This document shows positions 17,772 to 29,726 of a DNA stretch of 64,000 nt, piece by piece. A program made the position numbers and the translations under genes. The notes under the pieces were generated by a model that had not been told where the DNA came from, searched no databases, and was given only the letters and a program-made list of their open reading frames with translations. The stretch is from Bifidobacterium jacchi (GTDB lineage: Bacteria; Actinomycetota; Actinomycetes; Actinomycetales; Bifidobacteriaceae): assembly GCF_009078285.1 (NCBI RefSeq), contig NZ_RQSP01000008.1:1-64000 (forward strand), in the 5' to 3' direction. Within the stretch, counting starts at the first letter, position 1, and every line of letters begins with the position of its first letter.

Positions 17772-18017
17772 ATGCGTGAACGGGAGTTCTGGCAGCTCGT
17801 GGATGAGGTGTTCACGCGTCCATACGGACGCAGCCTCGCGCATGATCAGGCTCTTGTCGCGTTGGATGGTCGCACGGTGATGGAGGCTCTTGGCGAGGGT
17901 GTCGAACCGCGTGTCGTGTGGAATGTGTTGTGCGATCAGATGGGTGTGCCGGATGCCGATCGATGGGGATCGGGCCATAATGCGCCGCCGTTGCCGCCTT
18001 CAGTGGGTTTGGCGTAG
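17772..18017 (+). CDS. DUF3046 domain protein
   Basis: An 81-residue protein with the DUF3046 pattern: MREREFWQLVDEVF, then RSLAHDQAL, then WNVLCDQMGVPDADRWG. DUF3046 genes regularly sit between clgR and recA in actinobacteria; the function is unknown. The ATG at 17772 follows GGGGAGGATTCTGG; a longer reading frame from 17679 has no such site and would add 31 residues not typical of the family. There is no signal peptide or membrane segment. Confidence 0.9.
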   Translation: MREREFWQLVDEVFTRPYGRSLAHDQALVALDGRTVMEALGEGVEPRVVWNVLCDQMGVPDADRWGSGHNAPPLPPSVGLA

Positions 18018-18069
18018 GGTCCTGCATCGGCGTGTCGCTTGATTTGGAGCGCTCCGCACTATGTATTGT

Positions 18070-18083
18070 CGAACATTTGTTCG
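18070..18083. promoter_or_regulatory. LexA-binding SOS box of recA
   Basis: CGAACATTTGTTCG is a perfect match to the actinobacterial/Gram-positive SOS box (CGAAC-N4-GTTCG). A -10-like TATGGT follows within about 15 bases. It lies 224 bases before the recA ATG, so recA has a long leader. Confidence 0.92.
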
Positions 18084-18244
18084 CGCTTTGCGGTATGGTT
18101 ATCCACATTGACGATGAACGGCATGGGGTGCGATAGCGAGGCTTGAACGTGCGCAAAGCCTTGTGGCGCTTGCCTTTGGCGGCTCTGACTCGTCGGGTTT
18201 TGCGAGGTTCCGACCACAATGGCCGTCGCGCATTGCCCGTGGGT

Positions 18245-18271
18245 GTCATGACGCTTAGCCTTGGTCATGAC
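18245..18271. promoter_or_regulatory. Pair of GTCATGAC palindromes in the recA leader
   Basis: The palindromic octamer GTCATGAC occurs at 18245-18252 and 18264-18271, 19 bases apart start to start, about 36 bases before the recA start codon. It may be a second operator or form a hairpin in the leader RNA. The role is unknown. Confidence 0.35.
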
Positions 18272-18306
18272 CATCCGTACATGGTGACAGACAGAAGGAG
18301 CAGCAC

Positions 18307-19518
18307 ATGGCACAGCAAACGTCGGCATCGGCGAAGAAGACGTCTGATGCGAACACTCATGACATCGATCCCAAACGCAGGGCGGCGTTGGATTCCGCTC
18401 TGGCGCAGGTTGAGAAGAGCTTTGGCAAAGGCTCCGCCATGCGGCTGGGTGATCGACCGGTCCAGAATGTCGAGGTGATTCCCACGGGTTCGCTCGCACT
18501 GGACTTGGCGCTCGGCATTGGGGGACTTCCGCGAGGCCGCATCGTGGAGATCTATGGCCCCGAGTCGTCCGGCAAGACCACGCTGGCCTTGCATGTGGTG
18601 GCGAATGCGCAGCGCAACGGAGGCGTGGCGGCGTTCATCGATGCCGAGCACGCACTGGACCCCGTCTATGCGAGGAAGCTCGGTGTGGACACCGATTCGC
18701 TGATCGTCTCACAGCCCGATAATGGCGAGCAGGCGCTGGAGATCGCCGACATGCTGGTGAGGTCCGGTGCCCTGGACGTCATCGTCGTGGACTCGGTCGC
18801 GGCCTTGGTGCCGAAGGCGGAGATCGAAGGCGAAATGGGAGACAGCCACGTCGGTCTGCAGGCCAGGCTCATGAGTCAGGCGCTGCGCAAGATGACCGGA
18901 GCGCTGGCGCAGGCCAATACCACGGCGATATTCATCAATCAGCTGCGAGAGAAGATTGGCGTGTTCTTCGGCAACCCCGAGACGACCACCGGCGGCAAGG
19001 CGCTCAAGTTCTATTCCTCGGTGCGTCTCGATATCCGACGCATTCAGGCGATCAAGAACGGCGAAGAGGTGGTTGGCAACCGCACGAAGGTCAAGGTTGT
19101 CAAGAACAAGATGGCCCCGCCCTTCAAATCCGCCGAATTCGATGTGCTGTACGGCGAGGGCATCTCCCGTGAGGGATCCGTGCTCGACATGGCGCTGCAG
19201 AGCAATGTCGTCAAGAAGTCGGGATCGTGGTTCACCTACGGCGAGGATCAGCTGGGGCAGGGGCGCGAGAACGTGCGCAAGTTCCTCAAGGCCCATCCCG
19301 ATGTCACCGACGGCATCGAGCGCAAGGTGAAGATGGCGTTCGGGGTCATTCCGCCCGAGGACCAGTTCGCAGAGGGCTCGTCGGCCGAGGATTCCCCCGC
19401 GAATGCGGCCGATGAGAACGGGTCGGGGGCCGAGATTGCCGGAGCCGAGTCCGCGGCGGCGTCCCAGCCGGCCCAGCCAAGCGCCAAATCGGCTAAAACG
19501 GCTTCGGCCAAGAGCTGA
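18307..19518 (+). CDS. recA: Recombinase A
   Basis: A 403-residue RecA, the strand-exchange ATPase and SOS co-protease. The Walker A motif [13 protein letters not shown] is near residue 80, and further typical segments are [57 protein letters not shown] and the C-terminal lobe ending [11 protein letters not shown]. An Ala/Ser-rich tail of about 45 residues follows. The start is supported by AGAAGGAGCAGCAC. Expression is SOS controlled through the upstream box. The recX start is only two bases after the stop. Confidence 0.98.
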   Translation: MAQQTSASAKKTSDANTHDIDPKRRAALDSALAQVEKSFGKGSAMRLGDRPVQNVEVIPTGSLALDLALGIGGLPRGRIVEIYGPESSGKTTLALHVVANAQRNGGVAAFIDAEHALDPVYARKLGVDTDSLIVSQPDNGEQALEIADMLVRSGALDVIVVDSVAALVPKAEIEGEMGDSHVGLQARLMSQALRKMTGALAQANTTAIFINQLREKIGVFFGNPETTTGGKALKFYSSVRLDIRRIQAIKNGEEVVGNRTKVKVVKNKMAPPFKSAEFDVLYGEGISREGSVLDMALQSNVVKKSGSWFTYGEDQLGQGRENVRKFLKAHPDVTDGIERKVKMAFGVIPPEDQFAEGSSAEDSPANAADENGSGAEIAGAESAAASQPAQPSAKSAKTASAKS

Positions 19519-19520
19519 CC

Positions 19521-20477
19521 ATGATCGAAGTCGAGGATTTTCTGCGGCGGCATCAGCCGGTATCGCCGCAGAAGCCGCACATTGCCGACAATGGCATTGA
19601 TGGCGCTGGCATTGAAGATGCCGATGCGCTGGGCGCTACGATTCGAAGCGCTGTTCCGCATAGCGCCGCCGCCGTCGCGGTGGGACGTGCGCCCGGCGTC
19701 GTCATCGTGTCCGGTCGGCGTGTCGAGTGCGACGACGAGGCATGTCCGTCTGTGTCGGCCCTGAATGACGCGACGGCTCAATCCGTGTCATCGGGAGTCG
19801 CGGTCTTCGGCTCCGTCCGCAGTCGCGACGGTTCACGTGTTGGAGGCAGTGACGACGACGCGTCCTTCTCGCGAAGCGCGGCGAGATGGGGCGGCGGACG
19901 TCGTCGGCGGCGTTCGTCTCGTTCGTCGGTGCGTGGTGTGGCCTATGGGGGATCGCATGCGGCTGGCATCGATGCGGAACGTGGTGAATCGTACGATGCG
20001 GCGCCATCGACGGTGGAGGCCGGCGACGAGGAGGCATGCCGTGAGGCGGCGCTGCGCATATTGGATGCGGCGGCGAAACCTTCACGGGCCATGGTCGCTA
20101 GACTCGTCGATAAGGGCTATGCGAGGTCGACGGCTGAAGCGGTGGTGGCCAGACTTGTCGAGCTGCGCCTCATCGACGATGACGCCTTCGCCGAGGATGT
20201 GCTTCGCGCATGTCATGCCCGGATGATGGGTGCGCGAGGAGCCTATCGCGAGCTCCTGCGCAAGGATGTGAGCGAGTCGATGGCGCGATCCAAGGTAGAC
20301 CGGGCCGAGAAGCTTGGATTGTTCGAGGAGAACGCCTGGGAGCTTGGCCGCACGGTGAGCATGAAGACGGCCGGGATGGATCGGGAGCGAAGACTGCGCC
20401 GCTTCTGGAGCGCCGGCGGACGAAAAGGGCACGATCCCGAGGTGCTGCGTCGCGTGGCGCATGAGCTGTTCGCCTAG
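19521..20477 (+). CDS. recX: RecX regulatory protein with long N-terminal extension
   Basis: A 318-residue RecX, a modulator of RecA filaments. The RecX domain occupies roughly the last 155 residues: CREAALRILDAAAKPSRAM, LVDKGYARSTAEAVVARL, RLIDDDAFAEDVLRA and the three-helix repeats to the end. The first about 160 residues are low-complexity, Arg/Ser/Asp-rich and not typical of RecX, so a downstream start is possible, though the ATG at 19521 lies only two bases after recA, the expected coupled position. Confidence 0.9.
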   Translation: MIEVEDFLRRHQPVSPQKPHIADNGIDGAGIEDADALGATIRSAVPHSAAAVAVGRAPGVVIVSGRRVECDDEACPSVSALNDATAQSVSSGVAVFGSVRSRDGSRVGGSDDDASFSRSAARWGGGRRRRRSSRSSVRGVAYGGSHAAGIDAERGESYDAAPSTVEAGDEEACREAALRILDAAAKPSRAMVARLVDKGYARSTAEAVVARLVELRLIDDDAFAEDVLRACHARMMGARGAYRELLRKDVSESMARSKVDRAEKLGLFEENAWELGRTVSMKTAGMDRERRLRRFWSAGGRKGHDPEVLRRVAHELFA

Positions 20478-20534
20478 GACTGCGATGGCGGCACGCGCTG
20501 AAACGCGAGTATACGATGAGTAGTCAGAGAAAGC

Positions 20535-20902
20535 GAGACCCCTTATACCCCGGGTTCTGTCATGCCACGCGAGGTGGCATGGACGACCATCCATCTCGAC
20601 TTGACGTCGCCGCCAAGCTCCAGCAGCCTACCCGAAGGCATCGGACGAGCAGCCCTCAAACGCCTTCTGCTTGGCCTTGCTCCCGATGAGGCTTGCCATG
20701 CGACCGACTGTTGCCAGCGGTCCGGTGGTCTCTTACACCGCCGTTTCACCCTTACCGGCCTAGACCGGCGGTCTGTTTTCTGCTGCGCTGTCTCTCAGGT
20801 CACCCTGGGCGGACGTTATCCGCCATCGTGCTCTACGGAGCCCGGAAGTTCCTCAACCCGCGTCCTGCACAGAACTTGGGTCGCGGTCGTCAAGGGGTCT
20901 CG
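20535..20902 (-). ncRNA. rnpB: RNase P RNA
   Basis: Read on the minus strand, this about 370-base stretch shows the conserved bacterial class A RNase P RNA core: GAGGAACTTCCGGGCTCC near the 5' side, then AGGGTGAAACGGCGG, CCGATGCCTTCGGGTA, and ACAGAACCCGGGGTATAAGG near the 3' end. The ends pair as P1 (GAGACCCC with GGGGTCTC). A -10 box TAGAAT lies 8 bases upstream (20911-20916 on the plus strand), fixing the 5' end near 20902. It is the catalytic RNA that matures tRNA 5' ends. It is divergent from hpf. Confidence 0.96.
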
Positions 20903-20910
20903 AACGCACC

Positions 20911-20916
20911 ATTCTA
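20911..20916 (-). promoter_or_regulatory. -10 element of the RNase P RNA promoter
   Basis: The minus strand reads TAGAAT here, ending about 8 bases before the inferred 5' end of the RNA. Confidence 0.7.
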
Positions 20917-20997
20917 CACGAAGGCTCGACGGCGGCGATTTCCATGGAATCGAATTATTCTTCGGGCGAGTCTGGAACAGTTCACCAAGAATTCGGC

Positions 20998-21003
20998 TAC
21001 AAT
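20998..21003 (+). promoter_or_regulatory. -10 element of the hpf promoter
   Basis: TACAAT lies 76 bases before the hpf start codon in the rnpB-hpf divergent gap. No convincing -35 is visible. Confidence 0.5.
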
Positions 21004-21078
21004 GTACCTTACCGATGGCGAAGTCGCCGTTCGGTCCGTCAAATAGCGGTTCAGCCGCTTGAGTCTAGGGAGGTCCAC

Positions 21079-21738
21079 ATGGAGATCGTCGTTACCGGAC
21101 GCCACACGCAGATCAAGCAGAGGTTTCGTGACGTCGTTGAAAGCAAGATGAATCGTGTGACCGCTATCGCCCCTGACGCGCAGCGCGCGCAGATCGTGCT
21201 GTCGCATGAGGGCAATCCACGTCAGGCCGATGCCGCCAAGCGCGTGGAGATCACTGTGATCGCAGGCACGACCGTGGTGCGTGCCGAGGCATCCAGCGCC
21301 GATGAGTTCAGCGCGCTTGACATGGCGCTTGACAAGCTGACGCTGCGTCTGCGTCGCACCCGTGACCGTCGCAAGGATCATCGTCGCGGCTATATGAATC
21401 CCGTTCCCGTGGATATGGGCGTGGTCGAGCCTGAAACCGAGGAGGAGGAGCCCGAGGAGGAGCCGAACAACAGCCCCGCCGCGGCAGTGGCATCGGATCT
21501 CGGCCCCGGCGAGTCCGTCGAGGTGCAGGTGGGCGACACGCCCATCGTCATTCGCCGCAAGCTCCATATCGCCGAACCGATGACGATCGACGAGGCGCTG
21601 TATGAGATGGAGCTCATCGGTCATGACTTCTTCCTCTTCGTGAACAAGGAGACCGGTCGTCCGTCCGTCGTCTACCACCGTCATGGCTGGAGCTACGGCG
21701 TGTTCGAGATCGACACACCGGAAAACGTCAGGAAGTGA
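21079..21738 (+). CDS. hpf: Long-form ribosome hibernation promoting factor
   Basis: A 220-residue ribosome-associated factor (RaiA/YfiA superfamily). The N-terminal domain (about 1-110) has MEIVVTGRHTQIKQRFRDVV and DMALDKLTLRLRRTRDRRKDH. An acidic linker follows, then the long-form C-terminal dimerization domain (about 155-215) with KPMTIDEA-like EPMTIDEALYEMELIGHDFF and FVNKETGRPSVVYHRHGWSYG. Long HPF makes 100S ribosome dimers in stationary phase. The start is set by CTAGGGAGGTCCAC. Confidence 0.95.
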   Translation: MEIVVTGRHTQIKQRFRDVVESKMNRVTAIAPDAQRAQIVLSHEGNPRQADAAKRVEITVIAGTTVVRAEASSADEFSALDMALDKLTLRLRRTRDRRKDHRRGYMNPVPVDMGVVEPETEEEEPEEEPNNSPAAAVASDLGPGESVEVQVGDTPIVIRRKLHIAEPMTIDEALYEMELIGHDFFLFVNKETGRPSVVYHRHGWSYGVFEIDTPENVRK

Positions 21739-21767
21739 CGATCGATCGGATCGTTGAGTCCGCATAT

Positions 21768-21808
21768 CGCAAACCCGCATGGCCGAACGTCGTGCGGGTT
21801 TGCGTTGT
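21768..21808 (+). terminator. Terminator after hpf
   Basis: CGCAAACCCGCA at 21768-21779 pairs perfectly with TGCGGGTTTGCG at 21793-21804, followed by TTGTGTG. Confidence 0.75.
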
Positions 21809-21986
21809 GTGACGGCATCGATGGCCCCACGGCGTGGTGGCGTGCGATCAATGCGGTCTCCGGTGACGCGTCCGGTGGACATTGCGGGCAAAAATCCCCG
21901 CTTTCGCGTAGTATGGACGAAGTTTGTGCCCGATCCCAGTCGATCGGGCCGTGCTCGTCTCTTATTGAACGAACCAGGAGCGAAAC

Positions 21987-24953
<2,967 letters not shown>

Positions 24954-24992
24954 TGATCGTTCGATAGTGGCGGCTTTCACCGCTGACTGAAC

Positions 24993-25026
24993 AGGGGTCT
25001 CTCCTCGCCGAGGAGAGACCCCTTTC
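24993..25026 (+). terminator. Strong terminator after secA
   Basis: AGGGGTCTCTCCTCG at 24993-25007 pairs perfectly (15 bp) with CGAGGAGAGACCCCT at 25009-25023, followed by TTCG. The terminal loop must open two or more pairs. Confidence 0.85.
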
Positions 25027-25064
25027 GTGTTGCTGTCTTCGCGTGCTCCTTGACACATGCCCAT

Positions 25065-25203
25065 CACATGCCCCATGGTGTGGGGAAAATCCCATGATGT
25101 AGGGAATTGCCCATGATGTAGGGACATAAAACGGCGGAATTCCGCGAAATCGCAAAACCCGTTCCCTACACCATGTGAAAATCCCTACACCATGGGGCAT
25201 GTG
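25065..25203. repeat. Five-copy 13-mer array with 19-bp pitch in inverted halves
   Basis: The 13-mer CATGRTGTRGGGA occurs three times on the plus strand (25074-25086, 25093-25105, 25112-25124) and twice on the minus strand (25163-25175, 25182-25194); within each half the spacing is exactly 19 bases. The ends (CACATGCCCCATGGTGT and its inverse) make a long imperfect inverted repeat. The palindrome GCGGAATTCCGC (25134-25145) lies between the halves. It fills the gap between the convergent secA and LacI-SBP genes (24954-25270). No gene is seen there. Confidence 0.85.
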
Positions 25204-25270
25204 GCACGGCGCAGTGGCATAACCCCATGTGCGGCAGTATTGTCGTCGGCGGTTATATGCATAATGCCGT

Positions 25271-27532
25271 TCATTTCACGGTGAAACCCTGCGAGGTGGC
25301 GTAGAGCTTGAGGCGGCGCTCCCACTCGTCCAGGCGGTCATCGCTGCGGCCGCCGGGACGCAGCGCGGGCACGATGAGACGGGCGAACTCAGCATTCAGC
25401 TGGCTGTAGAATGGCAGGTTGTCCCAGTCGCGGTTCACACGCGCCGCGGACTTGGCGTACGCGTCGTAGATAGGCTGGTCGAAATACGAGTCGCGCGTGC
25501 CGCGGCGTGTCAGATCCTCCACATAGCCGGCTGCCGCGGACACGCCGCCCGGTGCCCGCAGTTCCACCGAGGCCGGGTCGAGCTGGAACCAGCGGATGAA
25601 CGTCAGCGCCGCCCGCTGGCGGACCGGCGGCAGCTTCGCGCTGATCGCCATCGTCGAACCGCCGATCTCCGCGGTCATGATCTGGCTGGGGTCTACGAAT
25701 CCGGGCGGCAGTGCCACCTTCCACAGGCCCTTGTCGGCCGGATAGGACGCGGCGAGGATCTTGCCGATCCAGTTCGCGTAGGTCATGGTCAGATAAGTGC
25801 CGGATGTGGGCAGCATATAGCGGTTGTCCCACAGCGGTTCGGCCTTGAGCACGCCGTCGTCCAGACATTGCTGCAGGAACTTGGCCACGAACCGCACGCG
25901 GTCGTCGGTCATCTGGAAGCGAATCGCGGTGTCATTCTCCACCACCCACGGCTTGGCACCGGCCATGCGGAAGAACGAGAGGTAATGCTGCACATCGGTG
26001 GTGTCGAGGATACCCATGTACCGGTTGGGATTGCGCGCGTGCAGGGCCACGCCTTCGTCATAGAACTCGTCCCATGTGTGCGGCACGGCAAGTCCGTAGC
26101 GTTCCAACAGGTCTTCACGGTAGAACATCGCCGTCTGCGACTGGTCGCCGGGGATGCCATACAGTTTGCCGGCATAATGGGCCGAACGCCACGACGCGGG
26201 GTCCACTCGGGGAGCCACCTCGCGTTCCAGCTCCTCGCCGGCGAAGGCGGTCAAATCGAGCAGGGCACCGGATGCCGCCAGTTGCGGCAGGGCGGTGCGC
26301 TCCACATTGACCATATCCGGTACGGGACGGCGATTGATGATACGTTCCCAGTACAGTGCCAGCGTGTTCTCCTGGGTCCGGCCCTCAATCGGGTCGATGA
26401 CGATATGCGGGTGACTGCGCATGAACTCGTTGATGCGCGGCATCGTCTCGTTGAAGGCGTTGGACAGCATGGTGAGCACCACGGTGTCGTTGGAACGTGT
26501 GAGCTCGGCGTACGGGCCGAGCTTCATCGTGGAACGCTTATGCGGGTTCACCGAATCCCGTGTCACATACCTTGCCTCAAGCGAGATCGGCTCAGGCCGG
26601 GAGGTCGAGCCGCCGCGCGCCGCGTTCACCAGCGCACTCGCGGCTTGGGATGCCAGATAGGCGCCACGCATATTGATGGTGTTCAGGGCGGGGGTGAGTA
26701 ATGCGGACATTTCGATGTTGTCGAATCCGATGACCGAGACATCCTCCGGGATGCGAAGACCCCGACGCCTCGCCGCCGTCATGAAACCAGCGGCGAGTGA
26801 ATCGTTGAAGGCGAACACCGCATCCGTGGGGCGGATGAGATATTGCTCGACGGCCTTCATGCCGCCGGAGAGGTTCGGTTCGCATCCCCGTACCACACGG
26901 TAGGTCATGTCATAGCGAAACGCCGAGGTTCGGATGCAGCGTCGGCGGTATTCGTTCGACCATGAGCTCACGGGGCCGGCGAGATAGGTGATCGACGAAT
27001 GACCGGATGATTTCAGTGCGTGCACCGCGTCGTCGATGGCCCCGGCCACGTCCACGGTCACGCTTGCCAATCCCGGAATAGTGCGGTTGATGAGCACGAC
27101 CGGCTTGACCAGTGTGATGCGACGGATATCCGGTTCGCTCAGGCGCGAGGAGATGAGCGCGACGCCATCCACGTTGCGCATCACATAGGACATGGCCTTG
27201 CGCTCGACCGCCGGTTTCTCGTTGGTGTCCAGGGTGATCAGGCCGTAGCCCTTTGACTCCAGATGCTCCTGCAGGGCATTGACCGTGGTGGCGTACAGGG
27301 GATTGGCCAGCGTGGGCACGATGGCCGCCATCATGCCGGTGGCCGGCAGGGGAGTATCGCCGTCATCGGCGGTGTCCGGTGTGAGGTAGCCGAGTTGCTC
27401 GGCCACTCGGCGAATGCGGAATTCGGTCTTCGCTGAGATTCGTCCCGGCTGACTGAGCGCCCGCGAGACGGTGGACGGGCTTACTCCGGCCTCGCGCGCG
27501 ATGTCATAGATGGTGGTTTTGCCCTTGTCCAT
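25271..27532 (-). CDS. LacI-family regulator fused to an extracellular-type solute-binding domain
   Basis: A 753-residue chimera. Residues 1-60 are a LacI helix-turn-helix (TIYDIAREAGVSPSTVSRAL). Residues about 65-340 are the usual LacI periplasmic-binding-like sensor (MAAIVPTLANPLYATTVNAL, VSVIGFDNIEMSALLTPALN). Residues about 350-753 are a complete family-1 solute-binding protein fold (VVLTMLSNAFNETMPRINEF, KLYGIPGDQSQTAMFYREDLL, MTAEIGGSTMAIS) with no signal peptide, so it is cytoplasmic. LacI proteins normally end near residue 340; the fusion gives two possible sugar sites. The ATG follows GGGGAGACAGC. It is divergent from the GH115 gene, with repeated TGGCAAC boxes between, and probably controls the island and itself. 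Confidence 0.9.
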   Translation of the reverse strand: MDKGKTTIYDIAREAGVSPSTVSRALSQPGRISAKTEFRIRRVAEQLGYLTPDTADDGDTPLPATGMMAAIVPTLANPLYATTVNALQEHLESKGYGLITLDTNEKPAVERKAMSYVMRNVDGVALISSRLSEPDIRRITLVKPVVLINRTIPGLASVTVDVAGAIDDAVHALKSSGHSSITYLAGPVSSWSNEYRRRCIRTSAFRYDMTYRVVRGCEPNLSGGMKAVEQYLIRPTDAVFAFNDSLAAGFMTAARRRGLRIPEDVSVIGFDNIEMSALLTPALNTINMRGAYLASQAASALVNAARGGSTSRPEPISLEARYVTRDSVNPHKRSTMKLGPYAELTRSNDTVVLTMLSNAFNETMPRINEFMRSHPHIVIDPIEGRTQENTLALYWERIINRRPVPDMVNVERTALPQLAASGALLDLTAFAGEELEREVAPRVDPASWRSAHYAGKLYGIPGDQSQTAMFYREDLLERYGLAVPHTWDEFYDEGVALHARNPNRYMGILDTTDVQHYLSFFRMAGAKPWVVENDTAIRFQMTDDRVRFVAKFLQQCLDDGVLKAEPLWDNRYMLPTSGTYLTMTYANWIGKILAASYPADKGLWKVALPPGFVDPSQIMTAEIGGSTMAISAKLPPVRQRAALTFIRWFQLDPASVELRAPGGVSAAAGYVEDLTRRGTRDSYFDQPIYDAYAKSAARVNRDWDNLPFYSQLNAEFARLIVPALRPGGRSDDRLDEWERRLKLYATSQGFTVK

Positions 27533-27563
27533 ATGCTGTCTCCCCGCTCTTGTCGAAGACGAT

Positions 27564-27600
27564 GCGCAACATTATGGCAACCTTTGGCAACAAGCGCAAC
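27564..27600. promoter_or_regulatory. Candidate operator between LacI-SBP and GH115 genes
   Basis: GCAAC recurs four times in a row: GCGCAAC at 27564-27570, TGGCAAC at 27575-27581 and 27585-27591, GCGCAAC at 27594-27600, with spacings of 11, 10 and 9. It lies 32 bases from the regulator start codon and 103 from the GH115 start. The core TTTGGCAACAAG is identical to the site before the ABC importer. Confidence 0.65.
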
Positions 27601-27702
27601 GTGTGTTCCATGATGAACGAATATGGTTCCTGTCAGCGGTTCGGGCGCGTGGAAGCGCACCGGAACGTACGAAAACAACAGACAAGTTCACTTGGAGGAA
27701 CC

Positions 27703-29718
27703 ATGTCTATTTCCATCACATCCGCGTCCACGGTGACGGGGGCGACGCCGTCCAAGGCCGTGGCGTTCGCGGTCGAGGACATCGAGCGTGACCTGAAGGC
27801 CACGATTTCGCCGTCCGACCAGCCCGGAGCGGACATCGTGCTCGTCGAGGGCGCACACAACCCCGAGACCTGGGAGGTGCGTGTCGCCGACGGCAACCTC
27901 GAAATCCACGCAGGCGACGACTTCGGTTTCATCTACGGCCTGTACGCCGTCAGCCGCGAAATCCTCGGCGTCAAGGACTTCTGGTTCTGGAACGACCAGC
28001 AGTTCACGCCGGTGCCGACCATCGAGGTGGCCGACGACTTCGCGCTGGCCTCGAAGCCCACGGCCGTTAAGTACAAGGGCTTCTTCGTCAACGACGAGGT
28101 GCTGCTCGAGGACTGGCAGATCGACAACGACAAGGAGAAGCCGTGGAGGCTCGCCTTCGAGACCGTGTACCGCCTTGGCGGCAACATGGTCATCCCCGGC
28201 TCCGGCCAGCGTGGCGAACCGCACCTGAAGCTCGCACAGGACATGGGCTTCTACATCAACCAGCACCACGCGTGTCCGCTCGGCGCCCGCATGTTCGCCG
28301 CCGCCTACCCGGGCGTGCAGCCCAAGTGGCCGGAGGAGGAGCCGCGCTTCGAGGCGTTGTGGCGTGAGGCCATCGAGGCCCAGAAGGGCAAGCGCACCGT
28401 ATGGACGCTCGGCTTCCGCGGCCAGGGCGACCAGCCGTTCTGGAACTTCGACCCGCGTTACGCCACCGACGAGGCGCGCGGCAAGCTGCTCTCCGACATC
28501 ATCCAGAAGCAGTACGACATGGTTCAGGAGGCCGACCCCGGCGCCCAGTGCTGCATCTACCTGTACGGCGAGGCCATGGAACTCTACCGCGCCGGCGTGC
28601 TGACCTACCCCAAGCAGGTCGCCAAGATCTGGGCCGACAACGGCTTCGGCCGCATGGTCTCCCGCCGCCAGGAGAACAACAACCCGCGCGTGCCCGCCAT
28701 GCCGACGAACGACGGCGACAACGGCATCTACTACCATGCGAGCTTCTACGACCTGCAGGCCGCCAACCACACCACCGACATCACCAACGACCCGCGTCTG
28801 GTGGCCGGCGAGCTTGAGCAGGTGATCGAGCATGGCGGCGCCGACGTGTGGATCGTCAACGCATCCAACATCAAGCCCCACGTCTACTTCCTCAACTTCA
28901 TCGCCGCGATCTGGCGCGACGGCAAGATCGACTTCGAGAAGGTTGCCAAGGACTACATCGCCGACTATTACGGCAAGGACAACGTCGACGCCGTGTTCGG
29001 CCTGTACGAGGAGTACTGGAAGGCCTCCGTGCAGTACGGCCCGAACTGGGACGACCACGCCGGCGAGCAGTACTTCAACCATGTGCCGCGCATGCTCATC
29101 ACCCAGTGGCTCAAGGACCGCAACGCCCCGGCGCAGGACCTTCGCTGGATGCACGAGGCCGACACGCTCAAGGAACAGATCACGTTCTACCGCGACCTGA
29201 TCGAGCCGGCCGTCAAGCGTTACGTCGACCTCGCCGACAAGGTCGAGTTGGCCGCCATCTCCGCCGAGTTGCGCGGCGAGGAGGATGCCGCCGAGCTCAT
29301 CCGCGACTCCATCGGCGTCGAGGCCGGCATCTACGAGCACTCCGTGGCCGCCTCCGTGCACGTGTGCGACGCCCTGCTCGCCGGCTACGACGAGGACTGG
29401 CAGCATGCCTTCTACGACGCGGGTCTCGCGGCCGAGGAGTTCACCGCCGGCGACCGCGCGATGCGCGACCGCGAACACGGCGTGTGGGCCAACTTCTGGC
29501 GTAACGACTGCCTCACGGATATCAAGCAGTCCGCATGGGTCGCCGAACAGCTCATGGGCTATCTGCGCTGCGTGGGCGACGGTCCGCACTACTTCCAGTG
29601 GCTGCGTGACTTCTGCTACCCGGAGTGGGAAAAGGACGTGTTCGTCATCATGAACATGGAGAACCACCCTACCGACCGCGAGATTTTCAAGGCCATGAAA
29701 GCCAAGTGGCAGAAGTAG
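27703..29718 (+). CDS. Glycoside hydrolase family 115 protein, likely alpha-glucuronidase
   Basis: A 671-residue cytoplasmic protein (no signal peptide). Its organisation matches GH115: an N-terminal domain with WEVRVADGNLEIHAGDDFG and FIYGLYAVSREILGVKDFW, then the catalytic barrel starting KYKGFFVNDEVLLEDWQ, with TVWTLGFRGQGDQPFW and GADVWIVNASNIKPHVYFLN, and a C-terminal helical domain. Characterised GH115 enzymes remove alpha-1,2-linked (4-O-methyl-)glucuronic acid from xylan, and some act on arabinogalactan. The start at 27703 follows TTGGAGGAACC; an upstream in-frame ATG at 27550 lies inside the promoter. It is likely repressed through the upstream boxes. Exact substrate unknown. Confidence 0.85.
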   Translation: MSISITSASTVTGATPSKAVAFAVEDIERDLKATISPSDQPGADIVLVEGAHNPETWEVRVADGNLEIHAGDDFGFIYGLYAVSREILGVKDFWFWNDQQFTPVPTIEVADDFALASKPTAVKYKGFFVNDEVLLEDWQIDNDKEKPWRLAFETVYRLGGNMVIPGSGQRGEPHLKLAQDMGFYINQHHACPLGARMFAAAYPGVQPKWPEEEPRFEALWREAIEAQKGKRTVWTLGFRGQGDQPFWNFDPRYATDEARGKLLSDIIQKQYDMVQEADPGAQCCIYLYGEAMELYRAGVLTYPKQVAKIWADNGFGRMVSRRQENNNPRVPAMPTNDGDNGIYYHASFYDLQAANHTTDITNDPRLVAGELEQVIEHGGADVWIVNASNIKPHVYFLNFIAAIWRDGKIDFEKVAKDYIADYYGKDNVDAVFGLYEEYWKASVQYGPNWDDHAGEQYFNHVPRMLITQWLKDRNAPAQDLRWMHEADTLKEQITFYRDLIEPAVKRYVDLADKVELAAISAELRGEEDAAELIRDSIGVEAGIYEHSVAASVHVCDALLAGYDEDWQHAFYDAGLAAEEFTAGDRAMRDREHGVWANFWRNDCLTDIKQSAWVAEQLMGYLRCVGDGPHYFQWLRDFCYPEWEKDVFVIMNMENHPTDREIFKAMKAKWQK

Positions 29719-29726
29719 CTGTTAGT

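Noticed and set aside
18143-18306. Small Arg/Leu-rich open frame in the recA leader
   Set aside because: It runs into recA in another frame, has no ribosome binding site and no family resemblance.
25050-25079. TTGACA at 25050-25055 as a promoter for the repeat array
   Set aside because: No acceptable -10 at 16-18 bases; CATGGT at 18 bases is weak and is part of the repeat itself.
27688-29667. Long frame antisense to the GH115 gene
   Set aside because: Val/Leu/Asp-rich shadow typical of high-GC genes; the plus-strand GH115 protein has recognisable family motifs.
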